From the NCBI GenBank assembly GCA_003550325.1, contig QKWP01000856.1, forward strand, positions 66,726 to 130,725: a DNA stretch of 64,000 nt. Direction: 5' to 3'. This document shows positions 35,900 through 47,122 of this stretch, in pieces. A program made the translations under genes and the position numbers. The DNA is from Gigaspora rosea (Eukaryota > Glomeromycota > Glomeromycetes > Diversisporales > Gigasporaceae). The notes beneath the pieces were generated by a model that worked only from the letters and a program-made list of their open reading frames with translations, searched no databases and had not been told where the DNA came from. How positions within the stretch are numbered: position 1 is the stretch's first letter; every line of letters begins with the position of its first letter.

Positions 35900-37950
35900 A
35901 GTAATCTGAAAAAGAAATCCAGAATAATCTGATAGGTGATTATTACCAAATAAGGTGCAATCTGCAATAACCAAATTTGGTATATTCCTGGACTCTAAAA
36001 GATTTGAGTGTTAAGAGTGAAAACTATGTGAGAAGCTTGAAATTTTTTTGTTATTATTAATATATAACCAGGTAGCATTCCAGTTAATATATTGTAATAT
36101 TTGTAGCCATTGTTGAAAACGATTTTGAGAGGACCAAAGAGCAAGTATATGTGCATGGCACATAGTTATAACACAGTGACGGATAGGAAGTTCAATAGAA
36201 AAATTATCAATAGAGAGAGTAAAATTATGATTGTAAATATTCTATGAATCAAAAAGAAGATATGTGACAGTTTGACAACAGTGAGCTAGTTGATCAGCTT
36301 TGTGATTGAATTCGTTATCTTGGTGTGCAATAACTTTATGAAAAGCAATCTTAAGGTTGTATAATCTAATAAAGTTTAGTAAAGTATTCCAAATAAGCCA
36401 ATAAGGTATATTAAAAGGTTTAGAGAGAGACATAGTATGAATTAAGCTATTGTATTTGGATATTACAGATTGGGAATCTGTAAAGATTTGTATAGAACAG
36501 TTTCTAGGTGCAGTACTAATAGCTGATAGGCTGCTACTAGCTTAGCTTTAAAAGAACATAGCCAAAATTTGATTTGTGATTGAAAAGTATGTAAAATGTT
36601 CTGGTATATAATTGTATCTAGCCAATATCTATAGAGCACTAAGAGTTGCCCAAATCAATAACAGAACTATCAGTATAAAATATTAAATGACTATTGTAAT
36701 GGCAAATAGATTGCAAAGTATTAAGTGCAGAGCTAGAGTGAAAAGAGAAGATATTTGTGCTATGGGTATAAGAAGGGTTGGTAATATTGGAATACTTGTT
36801 GGATTTCTTGCTGCAGTTGAAAAAATAAGGTCAAGGTAATTGGCATTTAGGTTTACAGATTTGTTAGAATTAAGTCTTCCAAAAAATTTGGTAGCATGGC
36901 TTGTTGGAATAAGAATAGTACATTTGTTTGCAATAATATTAGAATTGAAAGAGCAGTTAGAGCATGGAGATATAATAATAGTTGGTGTTGGGTATAATTG
37001 TGGAAATTGTAGTTGGATATTGTATTGCCAATGTGTAATAAGAGTATAATCTGAAGAACTTGATTGGCGATGTGCTTTGCCAATAACTATTTGATTATCA
37101 AATAAAGTAATAAGCCAAGGTTTGGTGTATTTAAAGAAGTGTCCAGTAGTATAGCTATAGTAGTTGGTTTGCAGTAAATTGAAGTGTGAGTAAATAGTAT
37201 GTTCATATACATGACTTGTTGTTTGGTCTTCCAAAAAGGTAAACCACAAGGGAATTTTGCCTTTTGGAATTTTAAGTCTGGGTGAGATATGTTTTCAATC
37301 AAGCAAACAGGAATTGTCAAAGGAGGTGAGTTGATCAAGAAATAGAAGATGATGATATCTAATTTGTTTTTTGAAAGTAGGATACTTAGAATGTAAAGAT
37401 AGTATAGATTTAAGAGAAATTGATCCCTCTTTGATAGTAAATGGAATATTAAAGTTAGGATTAGTGTTAATAGTCCATCCCAGATGTTTAAAAAGTTGAA
37501 TAATTTTGAAATTAGTTGTATAGCAGTTAGGACCATCTATAGTAGAATTAGGATGCAAAAGATGCTAGTAGATGACCAAAGGTTATTTTGGATTTGCTGG
37601 ATTCGAATGTGAGTTGTAGTATGAGTAAATTTTTGTCATTTAAGCATTTAATAAAGTTAGAGATATGGTGTTGAAGCTGTATATCCCAAATATTTTTAAT
37701 ATTATAAAGTTGAGAACAGAAAAGTGTACTGGTAGAAATAGTACGGCTTAGTTTTGCCTTGTGCTTGACTAGACCTATATAGTGTGAAAGAATCTTGTTA
37801 CAAGCTAATCTGTTAATAACAATATTTTGTATACAATATTCCATAGTAGGAATTCTAACAGTATTAATAATATAACATTCTTGTGTATTAGTAATTTTTT
37901 TAGTTCTAGCAATATTAATAAGCTAAGATTCTGTTATTAATAGACATGTT
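35900..37950 (-). pseudogene. LINE (non-LTR) ORF2 3' remnant with RNase H domain
   Basis: On the minus strand, with frameshifts and stops, I read a post-RT region (37844-37548), then HLGWTINTNPNFNIPFTIKE and DQLTSFDNSCLLD (37558-37295), PLWFTFLEDQTTSHVYEHTI (about 37250), an RNase H start IFYTDSSVIDLGNS (about 36690-36650) and the RNase H end KVIAHQDNEFNHKADQLAH (about 36330-36275). The tail ALWSSQNRFQQW and INWNATWLYINNNKK follows (about 36140-36050). Asp in FYTD and in HKAD fit RNase H catalytic positions. The layout is that of LINEs with a C-terminal RNase H. RT motifs are not visible, so this is a 5'-truncated or decayed copy. Confidence 0.75.
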
Positions 37951-38731
37951 TGCTTTGATTGTTTGTTGTTAATTTACCATTTGTTAATAAACAATATTTA
38001 CTTATTGCAGTATTATTTATCCTGTAAAAAATATAATTACAACAATTTAGTAAAAAAAATGCTCCTTATTAGAATTATATTTTAAATAAAGAAATAGATT
38101 TGCATACAATTTCTACTTTATACATCATTCTGACTGCATTCACTTATTTGTGTGGTAATACAAGCTCTTGGAGAGGAAATATCCAATTGGAGAGTGCAAA
38201 TTTTGACTATTCCAGATCAGCTCGATGAAAAATTCGATCACGCATAAAAGAAGAAAAAAATGAAAATACGCAAAAACTAATGTTTAAATCAATCTTGGTG
38301 CACTTATTAAAAATGATGGAAATGAAATTTTACTTATATTAAGCATTACTCTAACCCTTTAGCCTCTAATGTTAAGGCCCTAACCCTAAATATTTATCTC
38401 ATACACTTAGTTTATTTACAAAATAGAATTTTCTTTTTTGGTTGTATTACCTGTGCAAATAAGTAAAATTCATTCTGGCCCCTATCTAAAGTAGTGTCTG
38501 ACTAATATTAAGCCCTGAAATTAGATCTCATTAAGCCGTAATTCCAGAATTTCAGTTAGATGCTACTTTAGATATATAAAGTAGTTACTTAAGCAACACT
38601 TTTATCATGAATGACTTATTTAAATATGTACATCGGGCTAGTAGTTTTTCTTCTTTTAACAAGGACCACATAGATATCTGCAAATTATTAATCTTGAGAG
38701 CATTGATGTCTGCAAAGTTACATAATCTTGA

Positions 38732-38827
38732 GGTCATCAATGGTCTCGAAATCACATAATTATTGATATCTAAGTATATACTTAGCTATCAGTAATTATG
38801 TGATTTTGAGGACATTGATAACACCTA
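38732..38827. repeat. Fold-back hairpin
   Basis: Arms of about 47 bp meet at TAAGTATATACTTA. The core pairs AATCACATAATTATTGATA with TATCAGTAATTATGTGATT. CTTGAGG and TGCAAAGTTAC motifs occur again inverted at about 38988-39020, suggesting larger element ends. Confidence 0.7.
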
Positions 38828-41389
38828 TAGATTTTCTACCAAAACATTAATCAATGAGTTTACCCCTAATATGACTTCACACAAATCTCACCCTAAGCCA
38901 AAGGAGTTTCATTGGGTTTTTTTATTGAATAAAAATCATGGGGTAAAATTTTTTGTGGGAGAGTTACTATAGCTAATCATTGGATGCCCTCAAGATTACG
39001 TAACTTGCAGACATTTAATGTCCTTATAGTCATGTGATTCAATTTAAAAAAAATAGAATTTTTTGTGCTATATTCCTAATTTCAATACACTGTACATTTT
39101 GTTTCAGATCAATTTTACAGCTTTTAATCTCAACTGTTTATATTTGAATTAAGTAACCAAACACAAGGTCTTTACACATCATAATTACTATAAAGCTTAT
39201 TATTACTAATAAGCAACAAAATAAAAAGTATTCACAAATTAACGTGTGGCACTTCATAAAACTAATAGTATCCTACATATAATTTTTTCTTATTATTTTC
39301 CGATTATTATTGAACTTTAATGCCATTTTATTCATTGTAATTCCTGATTAGATTTCTAACATACATGCATGTATGTACAGTTAAAATATGGCAAATAATT
39401 CAAGAATCCCCTCACTTTTCAAAAAAATACTGATGCAAATCTTTTTTTTTTTTTTGAAACGTCCTATTGTTCAACTGCTTCTACAGTTTAATCTGCAATC
39501 GATTAATATTTCTGATATTTACAGTATTTATAAAATTTTTATTATACGAATACATATAAATCTTTTTGTTTTGCATTCTTTTTATCTCAATATTTTCTCA
39601 AACATATATAAAAAGAAAATATTTCAATAAGCTTTTACGCCCTCAAATAAAAAAAAAAGTAAATATGATTTCTCTATATATTACAATTAATCCATTTAAT
39701 TATAATAAAATTCATTATATGTGTATACTTCTTTTTAATTAAAAAAAAACATACATTAATTCTCACTCTACCAATCTATTATTGATCGCACTTTTGGACT
39801 ATTGCTCTATCTTCTTTAAATTTAACATATTACACAGCTCGCTGCAATTACAATCGCATACCTTGTTATATTAAACACTATTGGCCTATGGGCACGTGAC
39901 TATGGCAAGGCACTTTATTTATAGTCACACCTCTATACAAGCACCACAATAGGGCGTGACAAACTTGGTGACTATAGGGAAGTCTGACTGTATTAATTTA
40001 TTATTTTATTCAACTTTACAATCATTACTACAAAATAAATAAGCACAAATAGAAATAAATTCAATGAAGATAACATATCTCATTAGTGGCAAATAGCCTC
40101 GAACTATTCTAATCGCTGTTGGAAGAGTAGGTTACAACGACATGACTATCAGGATATACCTATATAAGGTAGCTGCGCGACGTTGTCACGCAAAACCAGG
40201 AACGGAATGTAGATTTCAGATAGAGTTGTAGATCAAATATATTTACATAGTTTAAATATGATTTCTCATTGACTGTTAATTTTTACTAGATTTACATATA
40301 GTCCAATCTTAACTTTATATTTACGAAAGTTGGTATTATAGCAGTCTAATTGGTTTAAATAATATAATATAGTGTAACTGGGAAAATTAAAATAAGAGCC
40401 CAAAATTGAAAATAATTACTGACAAGGGTCCAAAAAAAATAATTACTGAAAAATTTGTTATCTGACAAAATCAAATTAAATATAATAGTAATTGTTTTTC
40501 ATGATTAAATAAATATTTTAAGTTTGTGATAGTAAAGTCTTAATTAGATCGATCAAAAATTTTATTCCGGTAGGACAATGCTTTTCTTATTCATCTAATG
40601 CGGCCTTTTTATATATTTCATAACGGCACAAAAATTACTCTGGATAATAGTTACCTCTTACTCTATATGGTATGCAATGCCATGACCAACTCAATTTTAA
40701 TTAATAACTCATCGATATTGGCTTGTCTATTTTTATCAATATAGTATTGATAAGTCAAGCAGGTTTTTAGAACTTTTTAATAAGTTGGCGAAGATCATAT
40801 TTGGTCACGTTATAATAATAAAGTTATTATAATAATAAAGTTAAGTATTATATTAAAATTCCCAAATTAATATTGGCCGAATATCGTTGTTAATATCAAA
40901 CATGAGCATAATTGAAATAGACAGTAGAATCGCACCAACACTTTAACAGTTAACGCGAAATTTATGTTTATTACTGGTATTTATTTGAGTTGAAAGTGAA
41001 ATAGCTAAATTTTTTTTATTTTTATCCTTTATATATTATGTATTTGACTTTCGATTGAATACATCAATTACATAATTAATTTCTTATACTATACTCTCTA
41101 ACTCTGATTATATATTTTTTATGCACCATAATCGTATCATTGATCGAAACACATCAAAACACGTAATGACGAAACATTCGAACCTGATACATAATACAAA
41201 ACGATAAGTATTATTCTCATTATTTATACATATATATTTTTTACTTTTTTCGAAGCGTCGCTAACTGTTCTCTTCGACTTAAGTATTATCCAATTGTCAC
41301 ACAGTGTGCAACATATAATGAGCACATATTTCCATATAGGGATGATAATCGATGATCTGATAATCAATTTAATTCAGGTCAACAGATCG

Positions 41390-41470
41390 AAAAGGGAGCT
41401 AAGCAGGAAGGCCTCGGCGTGGCGACAATCACAGTGAAACCAGGATGCCGGCAGGGAAAACCGGCTAAGC
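41390..41470. other. GC-rich islet with a small stem-loop, possible structured RNA
   Basis: In otherwise A+T-rich DNA, about 80 bp contains GGGAGCTAAGCAGGAAGGCC, CGGCGTGGCGA and a stem GCCGG (41447-41451) / CCGGC (41461-41465). I cannot match it to a known RNA. Could also be repeat debris. Confidence 0.2.
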
Positions 41471-42209
41471 CTATAGTTTATACCCAGCCATATTATAGTG
41501 GCTAAGTTTATTTTAATTTTAAGATCGTTTCTTAATTTTTACAAGAAGAAATCGAGCCATATATGGGAGCGAAGCCACTCATACCTGAAACGGTTGCTAA
41601 GTTTGCGGCATAGAACTAACTTTGACACGGTAAGTATCTTTTATAGTATTGTTCGGGGTGATACACAGAGTCACAAGGAAGAATAACCCAATCAGATGCC
41701 CAGATTTGTACAGAACACTTCACACGCCGCATAACCATGCACTACGTTCCTGGTATAATCATATTATTATACTGATATGCATATTGGGATAATATAGAAG
41801 CGTTTTAAAATTCTAACATACATATAGAGTATTAATTAATATACTTTCTATTTGTTAATATAATCATGATATTGAATATTAACAGAACTTAGCATCAAAG
41901 CAAGATATCAGCATATATAAAGGATTTTTTTACAGGTGCGTACCCAAATTTTTATAGCAAAATTACCAGATAGGTATTGTTTACTTAATGAATGGATTAA
42001 CTAGCATCAAAGTAAAGTATTAGTATATATAAAGGTATAAAATGATATGTATTCTTTCATTATTATTCCAATATTTGAATATAGTACGAAGATTAATGAA
42101 TGTTCTATCATTTCTTAAATATAAACATTATGATACGTAGCGGAAGCTATCTATAAAATGTCATCATAACAATAAAATAAGAAAAATCATATACACAAAC
42201 TTTTATATA

Positions 42210-42382
42210 CAGTCAACTCCGAATATAGCGAACCTTTTTATAATAAATTCACTCTTTAACGAACTTTTTTAAACAAATTTCTTATAGTGTTCGATATAAA
42301 AACATGATAAGTCACTCTATAAGAAAATTCCGTAAACTTTTTACTATAAGAACAGTCAGTTCGTTACAAAGAGTGTTGACTA
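42210..42382. mobile_element. TA-flanked MITE downstream of the minus GTPase gene
   Basis: 173 bp with ends CAGTCAACTCCGAATATAGC and the inverse of GTAACAAAGAGTGTTGACTA-like sequence, TA at 42208-42209 and 42383-42384. Non-coding. Confidence 0.75.
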
Positions 42383-42447
42383 TATTATGTACTATTTTTA
42401 ATCCTGAATCATCAAGATTACTAGTCATTATTATATACAGTAAATTC

Positions 42448-42738
42448 TTACTGTACAGCATTTTTAAAAATTTTTGTTAAGGTATTTAGCACTTTTGATA
42501 ATTTAATATTCTGATTTTTGGAGATCTCAAAATGCTTTTCTCGGTACTTTAAAGTTTTTTTCTCCTCCTGTTTTACATCTTGTAAATACTGGCCGATATT
42601 GGGTAAGTCATATAGTTGTTGCACAAGATTAAATATATCTTCAATGGAGGGTGAACATAATGGTGGATCACCGCTCTCAATCTTTTTTTTAATGGCTTTT
42701 ACCTTTTCATCATACTTTTTTTTTGTCTCTTCGAGTCC
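42448..42738 (-). pseudogene. C-terminal 96 codons of the GTPase, cut off by the TAA
   Basis: Directly in frame after the TAA, without any indel, the sequence reads GLEETKKKYDEKVKAIKK, then IEDIFNLVQQLYDLPNIGQY, LQDVKQEEKKTLKYREKH and a final TAA at 42448-42450. Each block matches the end of the plus paralog (GLEEIKRKYNEKV, YLLPNIGKYLRDVKKAEEKA). No frameshift in 97 codons implies the stop is recent or tolerated. Confidence 0.85.
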
Positions 42739-44241
42739 TTAAAGGATTTCTTTATTGTAACTTTTAGTAGCATCGAATGTCCTTTTTTCAAGGCGTATAA
42801 TATAATCGAGATATTCCGCATATTTATCATTAAAAGTTGTTATTGTATTTTGCATTAGAAATTGTGTAAATTTAATTACAATATTATCGATCGTGTTTTT
42901 ATGTACTTTTAGCTGATCGATCTTTTCTTGGAGCTTATCTATATGATTTTGTTTAACAAATTGATCTAATTTATTTTCAGAGATTATATTTTCTATATGT
43001 TTATCGAATTTTTTTGAATAACTAGATCTGTTCTCATAAAGAATTGCTTTATGCTTTTTCGCATGGCAGCCACAGGATTTACACTTTCCAAATATCATGA
43101 CCCCATTGCGCTTCTGTATAAATGCGTTTAACTTTTTCCATTTAATATGGCAGCTTTCCGCTATTTTATCACATTTTTGACAATTGCTACTCGTGCATAC
43201 TACCTTGGGCCGATCCAGCGACTTTATCTCAAGTTTTATATCTGGAATGTACAGTTTGCTCTTAAGCTCTTCTATGCTTATGTCGGTTCTTTGTATTTCT
43301 TTTTTTAACTTTTCAATATGGGAAATATTTTCTTGGATATTTCGATTTACCTCCACAAGAGGTTTATAAAGAATCGCCACTATTTGTCTAGCATTATTAA
43401 GAGATATAGTATCAATAAGTTTGTGAGGTGTACAGTTTATTATGTATTGAAGTAGTCTCATGGATTCCTCTGAAGATTTTTCCCAGCTAACCGCGAAAAT
43501 TTCCTTATCTGTAAATGCCATTCCTTCCTTAACTGCTGCTAGAAATCTAAATGATTCGTTATCAAAACAGTATATTGTATCTTTACAAATCTTTATCTCA
43601 ATATCAGAATTCTTTTGAATTTCGTTAAGCTGTCTCTTTAGTACAGGTAATGTATCTCCTGGGCGAAAGAACGTTCCTCTTGTATTAGTAAAACAGAACA
43701 CAATATTATCCTTAGCACTTTTATGAAGGTGTGATAGTAGTTCTTGTATACAATATTTAAATATTATATTCAATCGTGCGTTATTAGGTTTAAGGAGTAT
43801 ACAAATTCCATTTAGATAATCATATTGGTTAATGCATTTTAAGGTATTTTCAAAATTTTTTTTATCGTATTCAATCCCTCTGGTATCTCCTATCCCAGGT
43901 GTATCAATCAATCTTATAATTTTATTTTCATCTGCATGGAATACGTATGCTCCACATTCTTGAGTAGACGACTCGCCTACGTTATCAATTACGTCATTTT
44001 TGTCCTCGTCTTCGTTATCATCATCTTCACTGACTATCGTTATCGTTTTCATTTCGTAATCATCGTTTGTTATCGTAAATTTACATGAAATTAATACTTC
44101 TACCTCACCAGAAATTGCATCACCAAGACTATTAAATTTAAAATAATTTGCAAAGGCGTTTATAAACGTAGATTTTCCTGCTCCAGTTTCGCCGAGCAAT
44201 AATATATTTATTTCTTCTCGAGGGACTACAGAACCTGCCAT
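42739..44241 (-). CDS. AIG1-like P-loop GTPase with Cys-rich module (prematurely stopped copy)
   Basis: 500-aa ORF, ATG at 44241. G1/P-loop GETGAGKST is at residues 17-25 and G3 DTPGIGD at 113-119; a canonical NKxD G4 is not evident, the likely counterpart being FTNTRG. After the G domain come helical segments, a Cys-rich patch (NCQKCD, ESCHIKW, GKCKSCGCHAKKH) and Lys/Glu-rich coiled-coil-like sequence. It is highly similar along its length to the plus gene at 45389 and mirrors it head to head. The frame ends with TAA at 42739-42741, where the paralog has Lys, and the paralog-like C-terminus continues in frame to 42448. It could be a recent null allele, a functional shorter protein, or a readthrough case. 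The AIG1/septin-class call rests on the P-loop signature and G3. Confidence 0.85.
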   Translation of the reverse strand: MAGSVVPREEINILLLGETGAGKSTFINAFANYFKFNSLGDAISGEVEVLISCKFTITNDDYEMKTITIVSEDDDNEDEDKNDVIDNVGESSTQECGAYVFHADENKIIRLIDTPGIGDTRGIEYDKKNFENTLKCINQYDYLNGICILLKPNNARLNIIFKYCIQELLSHLHKSAKDNIVFCFTNTRGTFFRPGDTLPVLKRQLNEIQKNSDIEIKICKDTIYCFDNESFRFLAAVKEGMAFTDKEIFAVSWEKSSEESMRLLQYIINCTPHKLIDTISLNNARQIVAILYKPLVEVNRNIQENISHIEKLKKEIQRTDISIEELKSKLYIPDIKLEIKSLDRPKVVCTSSNCQKCDKIAESCHIKWKKLNAFIQKRNGVMIFGKCKSCGCHAKKHKAILYENRSSYSKKFDKHIENIISENKLDQFVKQNHIDKLQEKIDQLKVHKNTIDNIVIKFTQFLMQNTITTFNDKYAEYLDYIIRLEKRTFDATKSYNKEIL

Positions 44242-45388
44242 ACGTGCTATACTAAGGCGTGTAAAATCATGCAGTTTAAATTGCCTAAATTATTTTCTTC
44301 CTTAACACATTAGCTTTTAATGTTTATAAAATTAAAATCCTAAATATATGTAAATTATATGGTAAGTATGATTTTATTTCAGTCAAAATTCTTTTTAAAT
44401 CACTTTTATAAACATAAACTTTCTAATAAAAGGTTAACAGCAAAGTTGAGACAATTTTACATTTAGGAACATACAAATGTATGTACGCACATATATGTAT
44501 CATAACATTGGTATAAACAAAGTTATAATATGGTTATAAAAATATATCTTGTGGTAAAGCCTGTTATGCAGCATTAACCAAGTAACAATACTATACGTAG
44601 TACATAAGTTGTAGGAAATCTAACGAATCTTGATTATAAATGCGCCAATTTGTCGTCCTTAGTAACTTTTCATACGCTATTGCTGAATATTATTTTTTCC
44701 AAATAAATGAAAAGATAAATTTGGCATATCTTCAATGGCATTTAAATTTTGGGTCACATTGCATGCATAATTAGGAATTATTGTACGTCGTACGTAATCA
44801 GAATATCAAAATTCTGATTCAATATATGCTAAATTTATCTCTTAATATTGATTTGGGGAAATAATTTTCAGTAGCACACAAGTGAATAGTTAGCACTAAG
44901 AACGAAAATTGGCATATTCATAATGAGTATTCATGCAACCTACGTTTGCACGTACGTACACAATACTGCGTAACAGACTTTAGTACAAGATTTATTGTGA
45001 CGATTAATTTTGATTACTTCATTTTTGTTTTTGTTGGCGCCTTTTAGTCAGAAAAAAGTAAAAAAGGTTGCCACAAAAATTAAAAATGAACTTTGTATAA
45101 TCATTTATTCCAATAACAATAATGCACACATATGTACGAACATACGTGTGCACGTTACATACGTACGTACATCTCCGATATGCTGCTAAAAATTTTATTG
45201 TTGGCTTTTTATTAAAAATTTAATGATCATAAAAGTGACTTAGAACCAATTTTTACTATATAGAATAATATCGTATTTACAATATTATTCATGTTTATTC
45301 AAAACTTCAGTTTTTATAAATTAATGTATTAAGTGTTAATTATTTAAATCTTTTAAATCACATAATTTCACATACCTTGGCATCATAT
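44242..45388. promoter_or_regulatory. Shared divergent promoter region, itself an inverted duplication
   Basis: The left and right halves are homologous in inverted orientation: for example TATGCCAAATTTATCTTTTC versus TATGCTAAATTTATCTCTTA near the centre, CTGCATAACAGGCTTTACCA versus CTGCGTAACAGACTTTAGTA, and TATAAAAGTGATTTA versus CATAAAAGTGACTTA near the genes. The centre is the palindrome AATCAGAA/TTCTGATT (44798-44821). Clusters of ACGTAC/ATGTAC motifs lie about 230 bp upstream of both starts (44474-44500; 45125-45173), and further ones at 44780-44800 and 44945-44965. The arms differ by indels, including an extra stretch in the right half around 45015-45090. Confidence 0.8.
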
Positions 45389-47122
45389 ATGGATGAAATA
45401 AATATTCTACTGCTCGGTGAAACTGGTGCAGGAAAATCTACATTCATAAACGCCTTCGCAAATTACTTTAAATTTAATAATTTAGATGATGCAATTTCCG
45501 GTGAGCTAGATGTATTAATCACATCTAGATTTACAATAACAAATGAGGATTACGAAATGAAAACGATAACCGTGATTGGTGAAGAAGATGAATATGATGA
45601 CATGGTGGATGATGTAGGCGAGTCTTCTACACAAGTGTGCGGTATCTACGTATTTCATGCAGGAAATAGAGTTATAAGATTGATTGATACACCTGGGGTA
45701 GGAGATACCAGAGGGATTAAATATGATGAAAAAAATTTTGAAAATATTTTAAAAAATATAAGTCAACACAAATATCTGAATGGAATCTGTATACTCCTTA
45801 AACCTAACAATGCACGACTGAATATAACATTCAAATTTTGTATTCAAGAGTTACTATCACATCTTCATAAAAGTGCTAAAGACAATATTGTCTTCTGCTT
45901 TACTAATACCAGAGGGACATTCTTTCGTCCAGGGGATACATTCCCAGTTCTAGAGAGACAACTGCAGGAGCTGAAAGAAAATTTTGATATTGAAATAAAA
46001 ATTAATAAAAATATAATATATTGTTTTGATAATGAATCATTTAGATTCCTAGCAGCAAAAAAGGAAGGAATGATGTTTACAGATGATGAAAAGAGAAATT
46101 TCGCATCTAGTTGGAAAAAATCTAAGGAAGAATCTTTGAGACTCCTTCAATACATTAAAGATCGCGAACCTCATGAAATATTAGATACTATTTCTCTCAA
46201 CAATGCTAGACAAACAGTGTTATTACTTCGTGAACCGCTTGCAGAAATAGATAGAAATATTCAAGAAAATATTGTTGAAACTGAAAGGCTAAAAGAACAA
46301 ATACAAAGAGCTGACCTCAGCAACGAAGAGCTTATAAAAAAGCTGTATGTTCCACATATAGAGCTTAAGATAATACCATTGGAACGACCCAGAGTTGTAT
46401 GCAAAAATATCAGTTGTCAAGTATATAATAGTGATACAAGCACCTGCCATGTTAAATGGAAAAAATTAAATATATTTATGCTCGAGAATAAGGGCGCTAT
46501 GATGTTTGGAAATTGTAAATCTTGTGGTTGCGCTGCGAAAAAGCATAAAATAACCTTTTATGAGAGCGAAACTGAATATTCAAGGAAAATTGACAAAAAT
46601 ATTGAAAATGAAATATCAGAACGTACAATAGATCAAATTCACAAGCAAGATCATATAGAAGTGCTCCAAGGAAAGATCAACCAGCTCAAAGAACAACAGG
46701 ATACAATTAGTGAAATTGTAACCAAATTTACACAATTTCTAATGCAAAACGCAATAGCTGTCTTCAATGATGCATATGTGGAATATCTTGATTACATTAT
46801 ACATCTTGAAAGAGAGAAAGCTAATGCTTCTGAAAATAATATTCTTAAAGGTCTGGAAGAAATAAAAAGAAAATATAATGAAAAGGTAAACATTATTAAA
46901 AATATGATAGAAAATAATGAATCCTCTTCATGTTCGCTCTCTTCTGAAGACATACTAAGGCTTGAAAAACAATTATATCTCTTACCGAATATCGGTAAAT
47001 ATTTACGAGATGTAAAAAAAGCAGAGGAAAAAGCATTCAAGTATCGAGAAAGTCATCATAAATTCCCTAAAAGCATGATTAATGTCATGAAACAAATTTT
47101 TGTAATCTCGAATTGTAGTTGA
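45389..47122 (+). CDS. AIG1-like P-loop GTPase with Cys-rich module and coiled-coil tail
   Basis: 577-aa intact ORF. I take the ATG at 45389 because the upstream in-frame TTG is not a normal start and the P-loop then starts at residue 10. G1 GETGAGKST is at 10-18 and G3 DTPGVGD at 100-106; FTNTRG (171-176) stands where G4 would be, without NKxD. A possible zinc site is formed by C338, C343, C353, C376, C379, C381 and H385 (KSCGCAAKKH). Residues about 285-320, 395-445 and 475-560 are charged and heptad-like, probably coiled coil. No signal peptide or membrane segment; likely cytosolic or self-assembling. Such GTPases (AIG1/GIMAP, septin relatives) often form oligomeric scaffolds (family knowledge), but the role here is unknown. 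Intronless. Mirror copy at 44241-42448. Confidence 0.9.
   Translation: MDEINILLLGETGAGKSTFINAFANYFKFNNLDDAISGELDVLITSRFTITNEDYEMKTITVIGEEDEYDDMVDDVGESSTQVCGIYVFHAGNRVIRLIDTPGVGDTRGIKYDEKNFENILKNISQHKYLNGICILLKPNNARLNITFKFCIQELLSHLHKSAKDNIVFCFTNTRGTFFRPGDTFPVLERQLQELKENFDIEIKINKNIIYCFDNESFRFLAAKKEGMMFTDDEKRNFASSWKKSKEESLRLLQYIKDREPHEILDTISLNNARQTVLLLREPLAEIDRNIQENIVETERLKEQIQRADLSNEELIKKLYVPHIELKIIPLERPRVVCKNISCQVYNSDTSTCHVKWKKLNIFMLENKGAMMFGNCKSCGCAAKKHKITFYESETEYSRKIDKNIENEISERTIDQIHKQDHIEVLQGKINQLKEQQDTISEIVTKFTQFLMQNAIAVFNDAYVEYLDYIIHLEREKANASENNILKGLEEIKRKYNEKVNIIKNMIENNESSSCSLSSEDILRLEKQLYLLPNIGKYLRDVKKAEEKAFKYRESHHKFPKSMINVMKQIFVISNCS

Larger units (their letters stand above)
37960..42205. 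other. Long non-coding A+T-rich stretch
   Basis: No gene supported. It contains a fold-back (38732-38827), a fragment of the ATAATCACACCTCTATA MITE family (about 39895-39990), and two GC-richer islets at about 40165-40205 and 41390-41470. ORFs at 39388-39630 and 41498-41686 lack any domain or homologous partner and are not called. Confidence 0.5.

Noticed and set aside
39388-39630. 80-codon Phe/Ile-rich ORF
   Set aside because: Low complexity, no partner, A+T-rich surroundings.
42518-42742. Plus-strand ORF opposite the end of the minus GTPase
   Set aside because: Shadow of the conserved minus reading frame.
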